A DNA stretch of 64,000 bases, from contig JAMWZC010000003.1 in the NCBI GenBank assembly GCA_024304985.1, forward strand, positions 62,001-126,000. Reading direction: 5' to 3'. How positions within the stretch are numbered: the first letter of the stretch is position 1; every line of letters starts with the position of its first letter. Under the pieces are notes generated by a model, which saw only the letters and a program-made list of their open reading frames with translations, did not search any database and was not told the DNA's origin. The stretch is from Paracoccaceae bacterium. Its GTDB lineage: Bacteria; Pseudomonadota; Alphaproteobacteria; Rhodobacterales; Rhodobacteraceae. This document shows positions 17,173 to 25,266 of this stretch, piece after piece. Both the position numbers and the translations under genes were made by a program.

Positions 17173-17912
17173 TCAGGTGGCGCGGGAATAGGTCAGACGA
17201 TCTGGCATATGCTGATCGAAGGCAGCGGCGATCATCCGCGTCAGGGACCGGCCTTTCGGAACAATCTTCAAGCGATGACTATCCTAGGTCACAAACGGAC
17301 TGAACTTCTCGGCGATATCTTCAAAAGCGGATATCAAGCTTCCGGCTCGTGGACCGAATTCCAACTCCAAAACAGATAGATCAAGCTGGAAGTTAACATC
17401 AGAAGCTCAATGGCCCGGGCGCGCAGGGTGTCGTCTTCCGACAAAGCATATCCTCGCGATCCTGCAAATTCGCCTGCCCCAATGCGCTGGATATAAGCCG
17501 CCGTGGCTGGGGCGTTCTGAACATAGCCGGCAGGGAAGCGGAAAATTGACCACGCGCCGAGCCCGATCAACGTTGGGCACGTGTCAGCCGTATATCCTTG
17601 AAAATTGCGCCGCAGCCGACCGGTGTGAAAGGCAACGTCCAAAGCACCACCGGACCGGGCAAAATGGTGAATTCCAATGGGCGTCAGCCCGGCATCGACA
17701 AATAGGAGCGCCGCCAAGGTCGCGAGAGTGAAACGTGCGATGTCATCCGGTAGCGCAGGTTTGTCGATCAGCTTCTGCCGTTTCGATACCCATGGCACAT
17801 GCGCATAGTCGAACAAAGCAATGCGATCCGGCGTAAAGCTGAGAACCTTGGAAATCGTATCATCGATCCGGTCTGCTGTTTGGTGCGGTTCGCAAAACCA
17901 CCATAGAGACCT
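17173..17912 (-). pseudogene. hemN: hemN (oxygen-independent coproporphyrinogen III oxidase) 3' remnant
   Basis: About the C-terminal 245 codons of a HemN-type radical-SAM enzyme survive. Readable pieces, in order, are PHQTADRI near 17880, PDRIALFDYAHVPWVSKRQK, LRRNFQGYTADTCPTLIGLG, YVQNAPATAAYIQRIGAGE and GYALSEDD, then, after a frameshift near 17391-17396, NFQLDLSVLELEFG, AFEDIAEKFSPFVT, an in-frame TAG at 17284-17286, and finally SLTRMIAAAFDQHMPDRL ending in TGA at 17173-17175. At least two frameshifts, one nonsense codon and loss of the catalytic N-terminal half (CxxxCxxC radical-SAM domain) make it non-functional. HemN makes heme without oxygen, which fits the nor neighbourhood. Confidence 0.8.
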
Positions 17913-17919
17913 AAGACCC

Positions 17920-17971
17920 GGTTATGGCCACCTGCTGCGCAACTTTGGAGGCTGCGCAGGCGGCCATAACC
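17920..17971. repeat. Inverted repeat at the hemN/IS junction
   Basis: GGTTATGGCC at 17920-17929 pairs with GGCCATAACC at 17962-17971, and the dyad continues inward with CCTGC...GCAGG and GCGCA/TGCGC blocks, giving a nearly perfect 19-bp stem around an 11-nt centre. It sits exactly where hemN homology ends and before IS3 homology begins. It may be the end of another mobile element or a transcription terminator relic. Confidence 0.45.
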
Positions 17972-17989
17972 TTCAACACGCGTTATTCC

Positions 17990-18327
17990 CAACATGCTAT
18001 GGCGCGGAGTTCATTGCAAAGAAGGTGCGCGCCTGGATCGGCGCGGTGGGAACCAAGACGGCCTTCATCGCACCGGGTTCACCCTGGGAAAACGGCTACT
18101 GCGAGAGCTTCAACGCACGGTTCCGAGACGAACTTTTGAATGGAGAGGTCTTCTACAGCCTGCGTGAGGCCAGATTTTCATCGAGAAATGGCGTTGCCAC
18201 TACAATACGGTCAGGCCGCACAGCGCATTGGGATACCGTCCACCAGCGCCCGAAAGCGTCGTCCCGATAGTCCAGCGGCCTGCCATGCATTAACATTCAA
18301 ACTGGACCACTCGATGGGGGCAGACCA
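17990..18327 (+). mobile_element. IS3-family element relic (3' end)
   Basis: The right-hand third of an IS3-type element, comprising the end of a transposase and the right terminus GGACCACTCGATGGGGGCAGACCA. The segment 18255-18327 is a close match, in opposite orientation, to the IS end at 2603-2670. The left end is missing and the element abuts decayed hemN sequence. Confidence 0.7.
17995..18293 (+). pseudogene. IS3-family transposase OrfB fragment, frameshifted
   Basis: The frame reads GAEFIAKKVRAWIGAVGTKT and then SPWENGYCESFNARFRDELL, the glutamate region of the DDE catalytic core of IS3-type integrases. Near 18172-18178 the frame slips; the next frame continues FIEKWRCHYNTVRPHSALGY, RPPAPESVVPIVQRPAMH and stops at 18291-18293. 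The two catalytic aspartates upstream are lost, so it is inactive. Confidence 0.8.
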
Positions 18328-18446
18328 ACTGTCGCACTTCGGCAGTATCCTGCCACCTGCAAGCGCCTCAAGGAACGTGGTCCAACGTTGCGGGTTTCCT
18401 CTTCACCCCGCCCAGAGTCACTGGGCTGAGTAAAGGAGACGCTACT

Positions 18447-18974
18447 ATGAACACGACCATGAAATCCCTTGTTGCCGTTCTTATGGCAACGACATTCTCC
18501 ACAGCTGCAATTGCCCAGACGGCCACTGTCGGCGGTGACGCAGGTGTCAGCGTCGGCGGCACCGCAGGCGCTAATGCGGGTGCTGATGTGTCCGCAAATG
18601 CTTCTGGAAATGCTGCGGCCTCCGGGCAGAACAATGGCAATTCGAATGCCGGAAATCAGACCTATGGGCAACTGATCTCCGGGCTGCAGACCGGCGAGGT
18701 CTCCGCCGAGATGTTGTCCGGTGTCGACGCGCAGACGGACACGACCATCGTTCTGATGTCTGACCTGAAAGGTGAGGCGGCTGAAAATGCCAGCGCTCTC
18801 GAGAATGCGCTGAGCAAACAGGAGGAGAACATCTCGGACCTGCGCGCAAGCATTGAAGCAAATGCCGCTTTGACGGAAATGCTGGAAGCCGAAGGCTATT
18901 CAGTGGATCAGGTTGTTGCTGTGAACTCCAGCACCTCGGGTGAGGTCACATTGGTGGTGGACGACACTATCTGA
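18447..18974 (+). CDS. Secreted Ala/Gly/Asn-rich protein, unknown function
   Basis: A 175-aa exported protein. Residues 1-23 are a signal peptide (cleavage after AIA-Q). A low-complexity Gly/Ala/Asn region (about 28-75: GGDAGVSVGGTAGANAGADV and similar) is followed by a soluble helical part (ALENALSKQEENISDLRASI) and a short beta-rich C-terminus. No domain is recognised. AAGGAG sits nine bases before the ATG. It is close to an IS relic upstream and convergent with another secreted Gly-rich protein; a strong terminator separates the two. Confidence 0.75.
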   Translation: MNTTMKSLVAVLMATTFSTAAIAQTATVGGDAGVSVGGTAGANAGADVSANASGNAAASGQNNGNSNAGNQTYGQLISGLQTGEVSAEMLSGVDAQTDTTIVLMSDLKGEAAENASALENALSKQEENISDLRASIEANAALTEMLEAEGYSVDQVVAVNSSTSGEVTLVVDDTI

Positions 18975-19018
18975 GACGACTGAGGCATAGTCTTGCACGC
19001 TTGCGTCAAGATGATCTG

Positions 19019-19054
19019 ACGCCACGCTGCCTGTGCAGCGTGGCGTTCCTTTTT
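19019..19054 (+). terminator. Strong hairpin terminator after the secreted-protein gene
   Basis: A perfect 12-bp stem (ACGCCACGCTGC / GCAGCGTGGCGT) with a CTGT loop at 19019-19046, followed by TCC and a five-T run at 19050-19054. It lies 45 bp past the stop codon at 18974. Confidence 0.85.
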
Positions 19055-19069
19055 GGATCTGGCCTGTCT

Positions 19070-19570
19070 TCAGGCGTCTGCACCCTGCGCAGTATAGCCT
19101 TCGTCCGCGACATCCTCGGCAGTGTCACTGCCTGAAGTATCCCCGGTGGTTTCATCTTCGGTGGATGTGTCATCGGTCTCTGACGCGACATCATCCGCTT
19201 CGGCATCGTCTGCGTCCTCAGCCACGCCCTTGTCGCCGTCAGACATGCCGCGGGAACCGCCCCCCCAGGCGCCGACCTGCCCGTTCGGAGCCTCGCCCGC
19301 GTTCCCGACGCCCTTGCCGTTGCCGGGGTTTCCGGCGACACCGCTATCGCTGGAGGTGCCAGCCGCAGCGCCACCGTTGCCACCCCCACCGCCACCGTTG
19401 CCACCGCCATTGCCGCCACCACCACCATTGCCGCCGCCGCCTCCGCCGCCACCGCCGCCGGCTTTTGCGTGCACAGGATCAACAGACAGATCGAAACCAC
19501 CGATCGCCAACGGAACGGCCAATGCCGTCGACGTCACCAGAGTCAATGCGAGCTTCTTGAGTGTGTTCAT
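19070..19570 (-). CDS. Secreted poly-glycine / acidic-tail protein, unknown function
   Basis: A 166-aa protein with a signal peptide (MNTLKKLALTLVTSTALAVP), then a tract of about 35 residues of glycine with occasional Asn (residues about 37-72), an NPGNGKGVGNAGEAPNGQVG segment, and a strongly acidic Thr/Ser/Asp tail. No known domain. The low-complexity composition suggests an unstructured envelope or extracellular protein. AGGAGGATAC precedes the ATG at 19570; the longer frame to 19612 lacks support. Confidence 0.75.
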   Translation of the reverse strand: MNTLKKLALTLVTSTALAVPLAIGGFDLSVDPVHAKAGGGGGGGGGGNGGGGGNGGGNGGGGGGNGGAAAGTSSDSGVAGNPGNGKGVGNAGEAPNGQVGAWGGGSRGMSDGDKGVAEDADDAEADDVASETDDTSTEDETTGDTSGSDTAEDVADEGYTAQGADA

Positions 19571-19662
19571 GTGTCGTATCCTCCTTGGATGAGGCCCAAG
19601 GTAAAGTGTCATTAAGAAAATTTTGAGGCGGGCATCCGGGTGGGCCCAATTTTGCGTTCTGG

Positions 19663-21204
19663 CTATCCGTGCATCTGACCTGACACGGGCTCTTTCATGA
19701 CTTTGCCGTCTCCGATACCGGAAATGGCCTGGATCAGATTGTCCTCGGTCACTTCGTCCGAGGTGAATTCGCGCATCACGCGCCCCGCGAACATGGCGAT
19801 GATCCGGTCAGACACATGCAGCACTTCGGGCATTTCCGAACTGATGACGATCACTGCATAGCCCTGCGCGGCCAGAGCGCGGATCAGGTTGTGGATCTCG
19901 GATTTCGAGCCGACATCAATCCCGCGCGTGGGTTCGTCCACGATCAGGACCTGCGGGCGCATCGACAGCCATTTGCCGATCACGATCTTCTGCTGGTTGC
20001 CACCCGAGAGGTTTCCGACGATCTGGCGCCAGCCCGGTGTCCGGATATCCAGCTTGTCGCGATACTGATCGAAGATCGCGATCTCCGCGCCATCGCTGAC
20101 AAAGGGGCCGGCGGTCAGATCATCCACCTGCGGCAAGGTCATGTTGTCCCGGCAGTTCATGCCCAGCACGAGGCCCTGGTTCTTGCGGTCCTCCGGGACC
20201 AGGGAAATGCCGTGACGGATGGCGTCGATCGGCGAGGAGATCCGCACCGCTTCACCGTTGAGAAGGATCTGACCCGCCGACGGGGTCCGCAGCCCGAACA
20301 GGGTTTCGGCGATCTCTGTCCGCCCTGCCCCGACAAGACCGTAGAAGCCCAGAACCTCACCTTGGCGCAGGGCGAAACTGACGTCCTGAAACAGCGCGCC
20401 ACAGCCGAGTCCGCGCACCTCGAGCGCCACATCGCCCAGCGCGTGATGGCTGGTATTGCGGGACAGGTCGAGGCTGCGCCCGATCATCAGTTGCGTCACC
20501 TCATCCTCGTTGGTCTGGGATGTGGTGAGCGTGCCGCGATACTGACCGTCGCGCAGGACGGTGATGCGGTCCGTGATCCTGAAGATCTCCTCCATCCGGT
20601 GCGAGATATAGATGATCCCCACCCCCTTGGCCTGAAGGTCGGCAATCACCTTGAACAGCACCACCTTTTCGGCATCGGTCAGCGAGGCTGTCGGCTCGTC
20701 GAAAATCACGGCGCGCGGGTCCACGGTCAGGGCGCGGCCGATCTCGACCATTTGCTGATTGGCAATCGACAGGTCACCGACGCGCGTTCTGGCGTCAAAG
20801 CCCACATTCAGGGTGTTCAGGATCGCGTCCGTATCGGCATAGAGCTTTTGCCAGTCCACCCGGCCAAAGCGTTTCAAGGGCAGTTCGCCCAGAAAGATAT
20901 TCTCGGCCACGCTCAGTTCATCCGCCAGGCTGAGTTCCTGATGGATGAAAACCACCCCTTTGGCCTTGGCCTGCATGGGAGAAGTCATGACCGTAGGCTC
21001 TTCGCCGATCAGGATCTGGCCCTCGTCCGGTTGGTGAATACCGCCCAGAACCTTCATCAGCGTGGATTTTCCTGCGCCATTCTCGCCCATCAGGGCATGC
21101 ACCTCGCCGGGCAGGACGCTGAAGGACACATCGTCCAGCGCGCGGACGCCGGGGAAGGTCTTGACGATGCCTTCCAGCCGCAGAACAGGGATGATCCCGG
21201 TCAT
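19663..21204 (-). CDS. RbsA/XylG-type sugar ABC transporter ATP-binding protein
   Basis: A 513-aa double-ATPase. First nucleotide-binding domain: Walker A GENGAGKSTLMK near residue 40, signature LSIANQQMVEIGRAL, Walker B AVIFDEPTASLTD. Second: GLVGAGRTEIAETLFG (degenerate Walker A, usual for this family), NLSGGNQQKIVIGKWL and VLIVDEPTRGIDVGSK. It powers import of a pentose, polyol or other small carbohydrate together with the two permeases upstream. Its ATG overlaps the preceding permease's stop (ATGA) with AGGAGG upstream. Confidence 0.93.
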   Translation of the reverse strand: MTGIIPVLRLEGIVKTFPGVRALDDVSFSVLPGEVHALMGENGAGKSTLMKVLGGIHQPDEGQILIGEEPTVMTSPMQAKAKGVVFIHQELSLADELSVAENIFLGELPLKRFGRVDWQKLYADTDAILNTLNVGFDARTRVGDLSIANQQMVEIGRALTVDPRAVIFDEPTASLTDAEKVVLFKVIADLQAKGVGIIYISHRMEEIFRITDRITVLRDGQYRGTLTTSQTNEDEVTQLMIGRSLDLSRNTSHHALGDVALEVRGLGCGALFQDVSFALRQGEVLGFYGLVGAGRTEIAETLFGLRTPSAGQILLNGEAVRISSPIDAIRHGISLVPEDRKNQGLVLGMNCRDNMTLPQVDDLTAGPFVSDGAEIAIFDQYRDKLDIRTPGWRQIVGNLSGGNQQKIVIGKWLSMRPQVLIVDEPTRGIDVGSKSEIHNLIRALAAQGYAVIVISSEMPEVLHVSDRIIAMFAGRVMREFTSDEVTEDNLIQAISGIGDGKVMKEPVSGQMHG

Positions 21205-22202
21205 ATCTTCAACTCCTCCTTGCCCTTGCGGTTCAACTGGCGGTCCAGCAACAGCACAGCGATCAGGATCAGGCCGATCACCAGATTGACGGTTTCGGTG
21301 GCCGCCCCGATATGGCCCAGACCCTTGCGCAGCAGCTGGATCGCGATGACGCCGCCAAGGGTCGAGATGATCGAGCCATAACCGCCGGTCAGTTTGGTGC
21401 CACCCAGAACGACCGCCGTGACGGCCCAAAGCTCGAACAGCATCCCGTCATTGGGGTTGACCGAGCCGCTTTCGGAATAGAACACAACCGCGGACAAGGC
21501 GGCCAGAAAGCCGATCAGGACGAAGTTCCACATCATGTGTGGCCCGACCCGTATGCCTGCATTCACCGCCGCTTCACGGTTGTTGCCGATCGCATAGGCG
21601 TTCCGGCCATGCACGGTCCGGGTCATCATCAGCCACAGCGCCAGCGCCGTGAGCAGCAGGAACCATGTGGCGGTATGCAGGCCCAGAAACTGCGCCTCGG
21701 CAAAGTCCACCAGAGTCCAGTTCAGATGGCTTGTCGGCTGCTCGCCATTGATCATGAAGACCAGCCCGCGATAGCCCAGCATGGAGCCCAGCGTGACGAT
21801 GAAGGCATCGACGCCTGTTTTCCACACGATCAGCCCGTTGATCGCGCCCAGAACGGCGCCCGTCATCAGCGCCAGCCCCCAGGCCAGCGGGATGGCCCAG
21901 TCGCCCATCGCCTGAAGGGCGGGCCATGTCATGCTGTCCAAGAGCACGATGGCCGACAGCGCATAGGTGGCCCCGACGCTCAGGTCGATATTGCCGTTGA
22001 TCATGATGATCGTCATGCCCAGCGCGATGATCCCGATCGGGGCGGATTGCTTGAGCAACAGCAGCATGTTGTCGAAATCCATGAACGCTTTGTCCGAGAC
22101 CGACAGGTACTCACCAGCAATCGAAAAGAACGCCAGTTCGACCAGGATGAAGGCCCAGATCGCCCCGTGTTTCAGGGCATCCCTGTAGCGTGCGCGTGTC
22201 AT
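21201..22202 (-). CDS. RbsC-type ABC transporter permease
   Basis: A 333-aa inner-membrane permease with eight to ten hydrophobic segments. Motifs typical of BPD_transp_2 sugar permeases are present: INGNIDLSVGATYALSAIVL, LGAINGLIVWKTGVDAFIVT and GMLFELWAVTAVVLGGTKLTGGYG. It is the second permease of a heterodimeric pair; ends overlapping the ATPase gene. Confidence 0.92.
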   Translation of the reverse strand: MTRARYRDALKHGAIWAFILVELAFFSIAGEYLSVSDKAFMDFDNMLLLLKQSAPIGIIALGMTIIMINGNIDLSVGATYALSAIVLLDSMTWPALQAMGDWAIPLAWGLALMTGAVLGAINGLIVWKTGVDAFIVTLGSMLGYRGLVFMINGEQPTSHLNWTLVDFAEAQFLGLHTATWFLLLTALALWLMMTRTVHGRNAYAIGNNREAAVNAGIRVGPHMMWNFVLIGFLAALSAVVFYSESGSVNPNDGMLFELWAVTAVVLGGTKLTGGYGSIISTLGGVIAIQLLRKGLGHIGAATETVNLVIGLILIAVLLLDRQLNRKGKEELKI

Positions 22203-22215
22203 CTGCTGCTCTCCT

Positions 22216-23190
22216 TCACGCGGTGGGGGACCACAGACGGCCCCGCTTCGCTGCGACGTCCAGCCAGACGGCCAGGATGATGATCCCCCAGGTCACGACA
22301 TACTGGACATAGAAGGCCAGCCCCATCAGCAGCAGTCCATTCTGGATAAAGCCAAGGATCAGAACGCCGATCACGGTCTTGAAGATCGTGCCGGACCCGC
22401 CCATCAGCGACGCACCGCCCAGAATGACGGCGGCCAGCACCTGAAGTTCCATCCCCTGCCCGACCGTGTTCTGGCTGCCAAGGCTGCGGCTGGCCTGCAA
22501 CAGCCCCGCCACCGCAACGCAGAAGGCCGACAGCACATAGGTCAGGAACACGATGCGCGCACGCGGAATGCCCGAGAACGTTGCGGCCTGCCCGTTGCCC
22601 CCCACGGCATAGACCTTGCGCCCGAAGGGGGTTCGGGCCAGCACGATGCCCAGAATGATGGCGAGACCCAAGAAGATCAGGATGGGCACCGGCACGCCCA
22701 GAATCCGGCCCTGCCCGAAGATCGAGAACCAGGTTCCCGCCTTGTCCGCGATATCCATGTTCTTGCCCCCTGACCAAGTCAGGGTCAGCCCGTGGATCGC
22801 CGACAGCATGCCCAAAGTCACGATCAGCGAATTCAGCTTCATGTATCCGACCAGAAACCCGATGAAGGCCCCCAGCGCCATGGTCATGGCGAACATGGCG
22901 GGTATGGCCAGCGCGGGGCCAAGCTTGTCATGCAGGTCCAGCACCACGATGGTCGAAAAGGACATCATCGACCCGACCGACAGATCGAAATTCCCGCCGA
23001 TCACGACGAAGGTGACCCCCAGCGCCATCACACCCAGAATGGCGGATGACCGGATCACGCCGGATATGTTGTCGATGGCGATGAAGCGCTGATTGGCCAG
23101 CGCAAAGCCGATCATGAAGATCGCGAAGGCAATCAGGATGCCTTGTTTCGCAAGGATACTGCCGATCCCCTGTTTCGTCATTCCTGCCAT
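22216..23190 (-). CDS. RbsC-type ABC transporter permease
   Basis: A 324-aa inner-membrane permease of the same family as its neighbour: FVVIGGNFDLSVGSMMSFST, ALGAFIGFLVGYMKLNSLIV, GMELQVLAAVILGGASLMGG. GAGGGGGG precedes the ATG. It forms the translocation pore with the downstream permease; a gap of 13 bp separates them. Confidence 0.92.
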   Translation of the reverse strand: MAGMTKQGIGSILAKQGILIAFAIFMIGFALANQRFIAIDNISGVIRSSAILGVMALGVTFVVIGGNFDLSVGSMMSFSTIVVLDLHDKLGPALAIPAMFAMTMALGAFIGFLVGYMKLNSLIVTLGMLSAIHGLTLTWSGGKNMDIADKAGTWFSIFGQGRILGVPVPILIFLGLAIILGIVLARTPFGRKVYAVGGNGQAATFSGIPRARIVFLTYVLSAFCVAVAGLLQASRSLGSQNTVGQGMELQVLAAVILGGASLMGGSGTIFKTVIGVLILGFIQNGLLLMGLAFYVQYVVTWGIIILAVWLDVAAKRGRLWSPTA

Positions 23191-23223
23191 GTCATTCTCC
23201 CCCCTCGGTGCCGGTCTTGGCCG

Positions 23224-24021
23224 CTACACCAGAGTCATTCCTCCGTCGATCATGATGATCTGCCCGGTCATGTAGTCACTGTCCCGCGACGCAAGAAAGG
23301 TCGTTGTTCCGGTGATATCGGCGGGTTTGGCCACGCGTCCACGCAGGATCTGGGCCGAGAACTCCTCCATCGCCTGACCGGGACGCGTCGCCGCGCCTAT
23401 CCCCATCAGGTCCTGATCGACCTGTTCCCACATTTCTGTAGCGACCACGCCGGGGGCAAAACCCGTCACCGTGATGTCATGCTTGGCCAGATCGCGCGCA
23501 CCCGATTGGGTCAGCGAGACCACGGCCCATTTGCTGGCGCAATAGGGGGCCACATTGTCAAAGCCCTGACGGCTGGCCACGCTGGCGGTGTTGACAATCT
23601 TGCCGCCGCCACCCTGCTCAATCATCTGACGGGCCGCTTCCTGCATGCCGATCATGCACCCCAGCCCGTTGATTCCCATGATGAAATTCCAGTTCTCCTC
23701 GGTCACGTCGAGGAAGTTCATCGGCTTGTTGACGCCCGCATTGTTGAACATCACATCCAGTCTGCCAAAGGTGGATACCGTATGCGCGATCATCTGGCGC
23801 ACCTGCGCCCGGTCGGTCACATCGACGGCGGCATGCGTCACCTGCGCCCCGCCCGCTGCGGCCCGCGCGGCATTTGCCTTGGCAACGGCGGCCACCTTGT
23901 CGGCGTTGATATCGGCAAAACAGACATGCGCGCCCTCGTCCAGCAGCGCTTCGCCGATGGCGCGGCCGATCCCCTGAGCAGCGCCGGTCACTATACAGCA
24001 ACGTCCCGCAACACGTGACAT
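23224..24021 (-). CDS. Short-chain dehydrogenase/reductase (sorbitol/butanediol-type)
   Basis: A 265-aa classical SDR. Cofactor motif TGAAQGIGRA near residue 12, an acidic FADIN after the second strand indicating NAD rather than NADP, NNAGV at about 90, catalytic Ser in VNTASVASRQG and YCASK (Tyr-x3-Lys). It oxidises a secondary alcohol of a polyol, sugar or diol. It lies between the binding-protein gene and the permeases of the importer, so its substrate is probably what the transporter brings in. GGAGGAACAGG precedes the ATG. Confidence 0.9.
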   Translation of the reverse strand: MSRVAGRCCIVTGAAQGIGRAIGEALLDEGAHVCFADINADKVAAVAKANAARAAAGGAQVTHAAVDVTDRAQVRQMIAHTVSTFGRLDVMFNNAGVNKPMNFLDVTEENWNFIMGINGLGCMIGMQEAARQMIEQGGGGKIVNTASVASRQGFDNVAPYCASKWAVVSLTQSGARDLAKHDITVTGFAPGVVATEMWEQVDQDLMGIGAATRPGQAMEEFSAQILRGRVAKPADITGTTTFLASRDSDYMTGQIIMIDGGMTLV

Positions 24022-24102
24022 CCTGTTCCTCCGTAGATTCGCAAAGTTCTGAAAAGGGGGAAACGCGCGGGGCATCACAGCCCCACGCATCCCGGGAGGA
24101 GA

Positions 24103-25053
24103 TCAGAAGACGGGTTTGGTAAACTCGTCCATGTTGTCCTGGGTGATCTTGGGCGTATCGAAGTAATTCAGGAACGGCAGTTCCTCGCCGTTCAGGATGT
24201 CGATCGCGGTCTTGAGTGCGGCTTCGGCATCGTCCACCGGCGACTGGTAGATCGAGCCCCAGTAATCGCCCGCAGCCATCGCATCATAGCCAACGGCGAA
24301 ATTGGTGGCACCCACGAAGATGATCCCCTCGCGTCCCGCCGCCTTGGCCGCATTCAGCGCGCCCACGCCCATGTTGTCGTCGCCCGCGTAGACGCCGTCG
24401 ATATCGTCGTATTTGACAAGGAAGGCTTCCATCACCTGCTGCGATTTCTCGCGGTTCCAGTCGCCGGGCTGCGTTTCCACCAGCGTCACATTGGGGCACA
24501 CCTCGGGCAGGCGGTCGTCAAAGCCCTTTTGCCGTTCAATCGCGGTGGTATAGCCGGGCTGGCCAGAGATCTGCACCACGCGGGCCTCGGCCTCGATGCC
24601 CATGTCCTTGAACTTGTCGCACATGATCTCGGCGGCGCGGGCGCCTTGCGTGATGTTGTCCGGCCCCGAGAAGGAGGCGACGAAGTCAAAGCCCTGCTCG
24701 GCGATGTTCGAATTGGTCACGATCACGGGAATACCGGCATTATGCGCCTTGCGGACGGCGGGGATCACGGCCTCGCCATTGGTGGGCCAGATGATGATGG
24801 CATCAACTTCCTGCTGGATCAGGTCCTCCATCTGCGCGATCTGGCGGGCCACATCGCCGCCAGCATCCAGGACCACGGCCTCAACATCGGGATTGGCTTC
24901 GGCGGCGGCGATGAACGCACGTTCATAGGTCGTCTGATAGCTGTCCACGCCGACATTGTTCTGCGTGATGCCGATCGTCATCGTCTCGGCGGCGGCTGCG
25001 GTTGCGAACATGGCTGTCGTGCAGACCAGCGCGGCCTTCAGTGTAACTTTCAT
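24103..25053 (-). CDS. Sugar ABC transporter periplasmic substrate-binding protein (RbsB-like)
   Basis: A 316-aa precursor with a signal peptide (residues 1-22, ending AAAAE). The mature protein is a type I periplasmic-binding fold: TMTIGITQNNVGVDSYQTTY, VDAIIIWPTNGEAVIPAVRK, GIPVIVTNSNI, DIDGVYAGDDNMGVGALNAA. It binds the ligand for the permeases downstream. First gene of the leftward operon; GGGAGGAACCAG precedes the ATG. Tandem operator-like repeats lie upstream. Confidence 0.92.
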   Translation of the reverse strand: MKVTLKAALVCTTAMFATAAAAETMTIGITQNNVGVDSYQTTYERAFIAAAEANPDVEAVVLDAGGDVARQIAQMEDLIQQEVDAIIIWPTNGEAVIPAVRKAHNAGIPVIVTNSNIAEQGFDFVASFSGPDNITQGARAAEIMCDKFKDMGIEAEARVVQISGQPGYTTAIERQKGFDDRLPEVCPNVTLVETQPGDWNREKSQQVMEAFLVKYDDIDGVYAGDDNMGVGALNAAKAAGREGIIFVGATNFAVGYDAMAAGDYWGSIYQSPVDDAEAALKTAIDILNGEELPFLNYFDTPKITQDNMDEFTKPVF

Positions 25054-25180
25054 TCTCTGGTTCCTCCCATCAATTATCTTGTCACGTTTGCAGGCGACCT
25101 CCCAGCCTTCGGTGTCTCGAACCGACGCAAACGCCCCCTTATCCAGCGTGATTCCCCCAAGTATTGACGCCTCGTTTTTA

Positions 25181-25247
25181 TCCATTTTGGACTTTCCAAT
25201 ATCCAAATTGGATTTTTTTGCGATACTGACCGGATATCAAAATGGTC
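25181..25247. promoter_or_regulatory. Tandem operator-like repeats between divergent operons
   Basis: TCCATTTTGGA at 25181-25191 and TCCAAATTGGA at 25202-25212 are near-identical 11-bp dyads spaced exactly 21 bp apart, that is, two helical turns on the same face. A weaker relative, TCAAAATGGTC, is at 25237-25247. The region is AT-rich, unlike its surroundings, and separates the importer operon from the winged-helix/binding-protein regulator; that regulator is the natural candidate to bind. Confidence 0.6.
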
Positions 25248-25266
25248 AGCCTGAGAGGGGAACTGA

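Noticed and set aside
19816..21381. 521-codon plus-strand frame
   Set aside because: Shadow of the sugar ABC ATPase gene; His/Gln/Arg-rich translation typical of antisense frames in GC-rich DNA.
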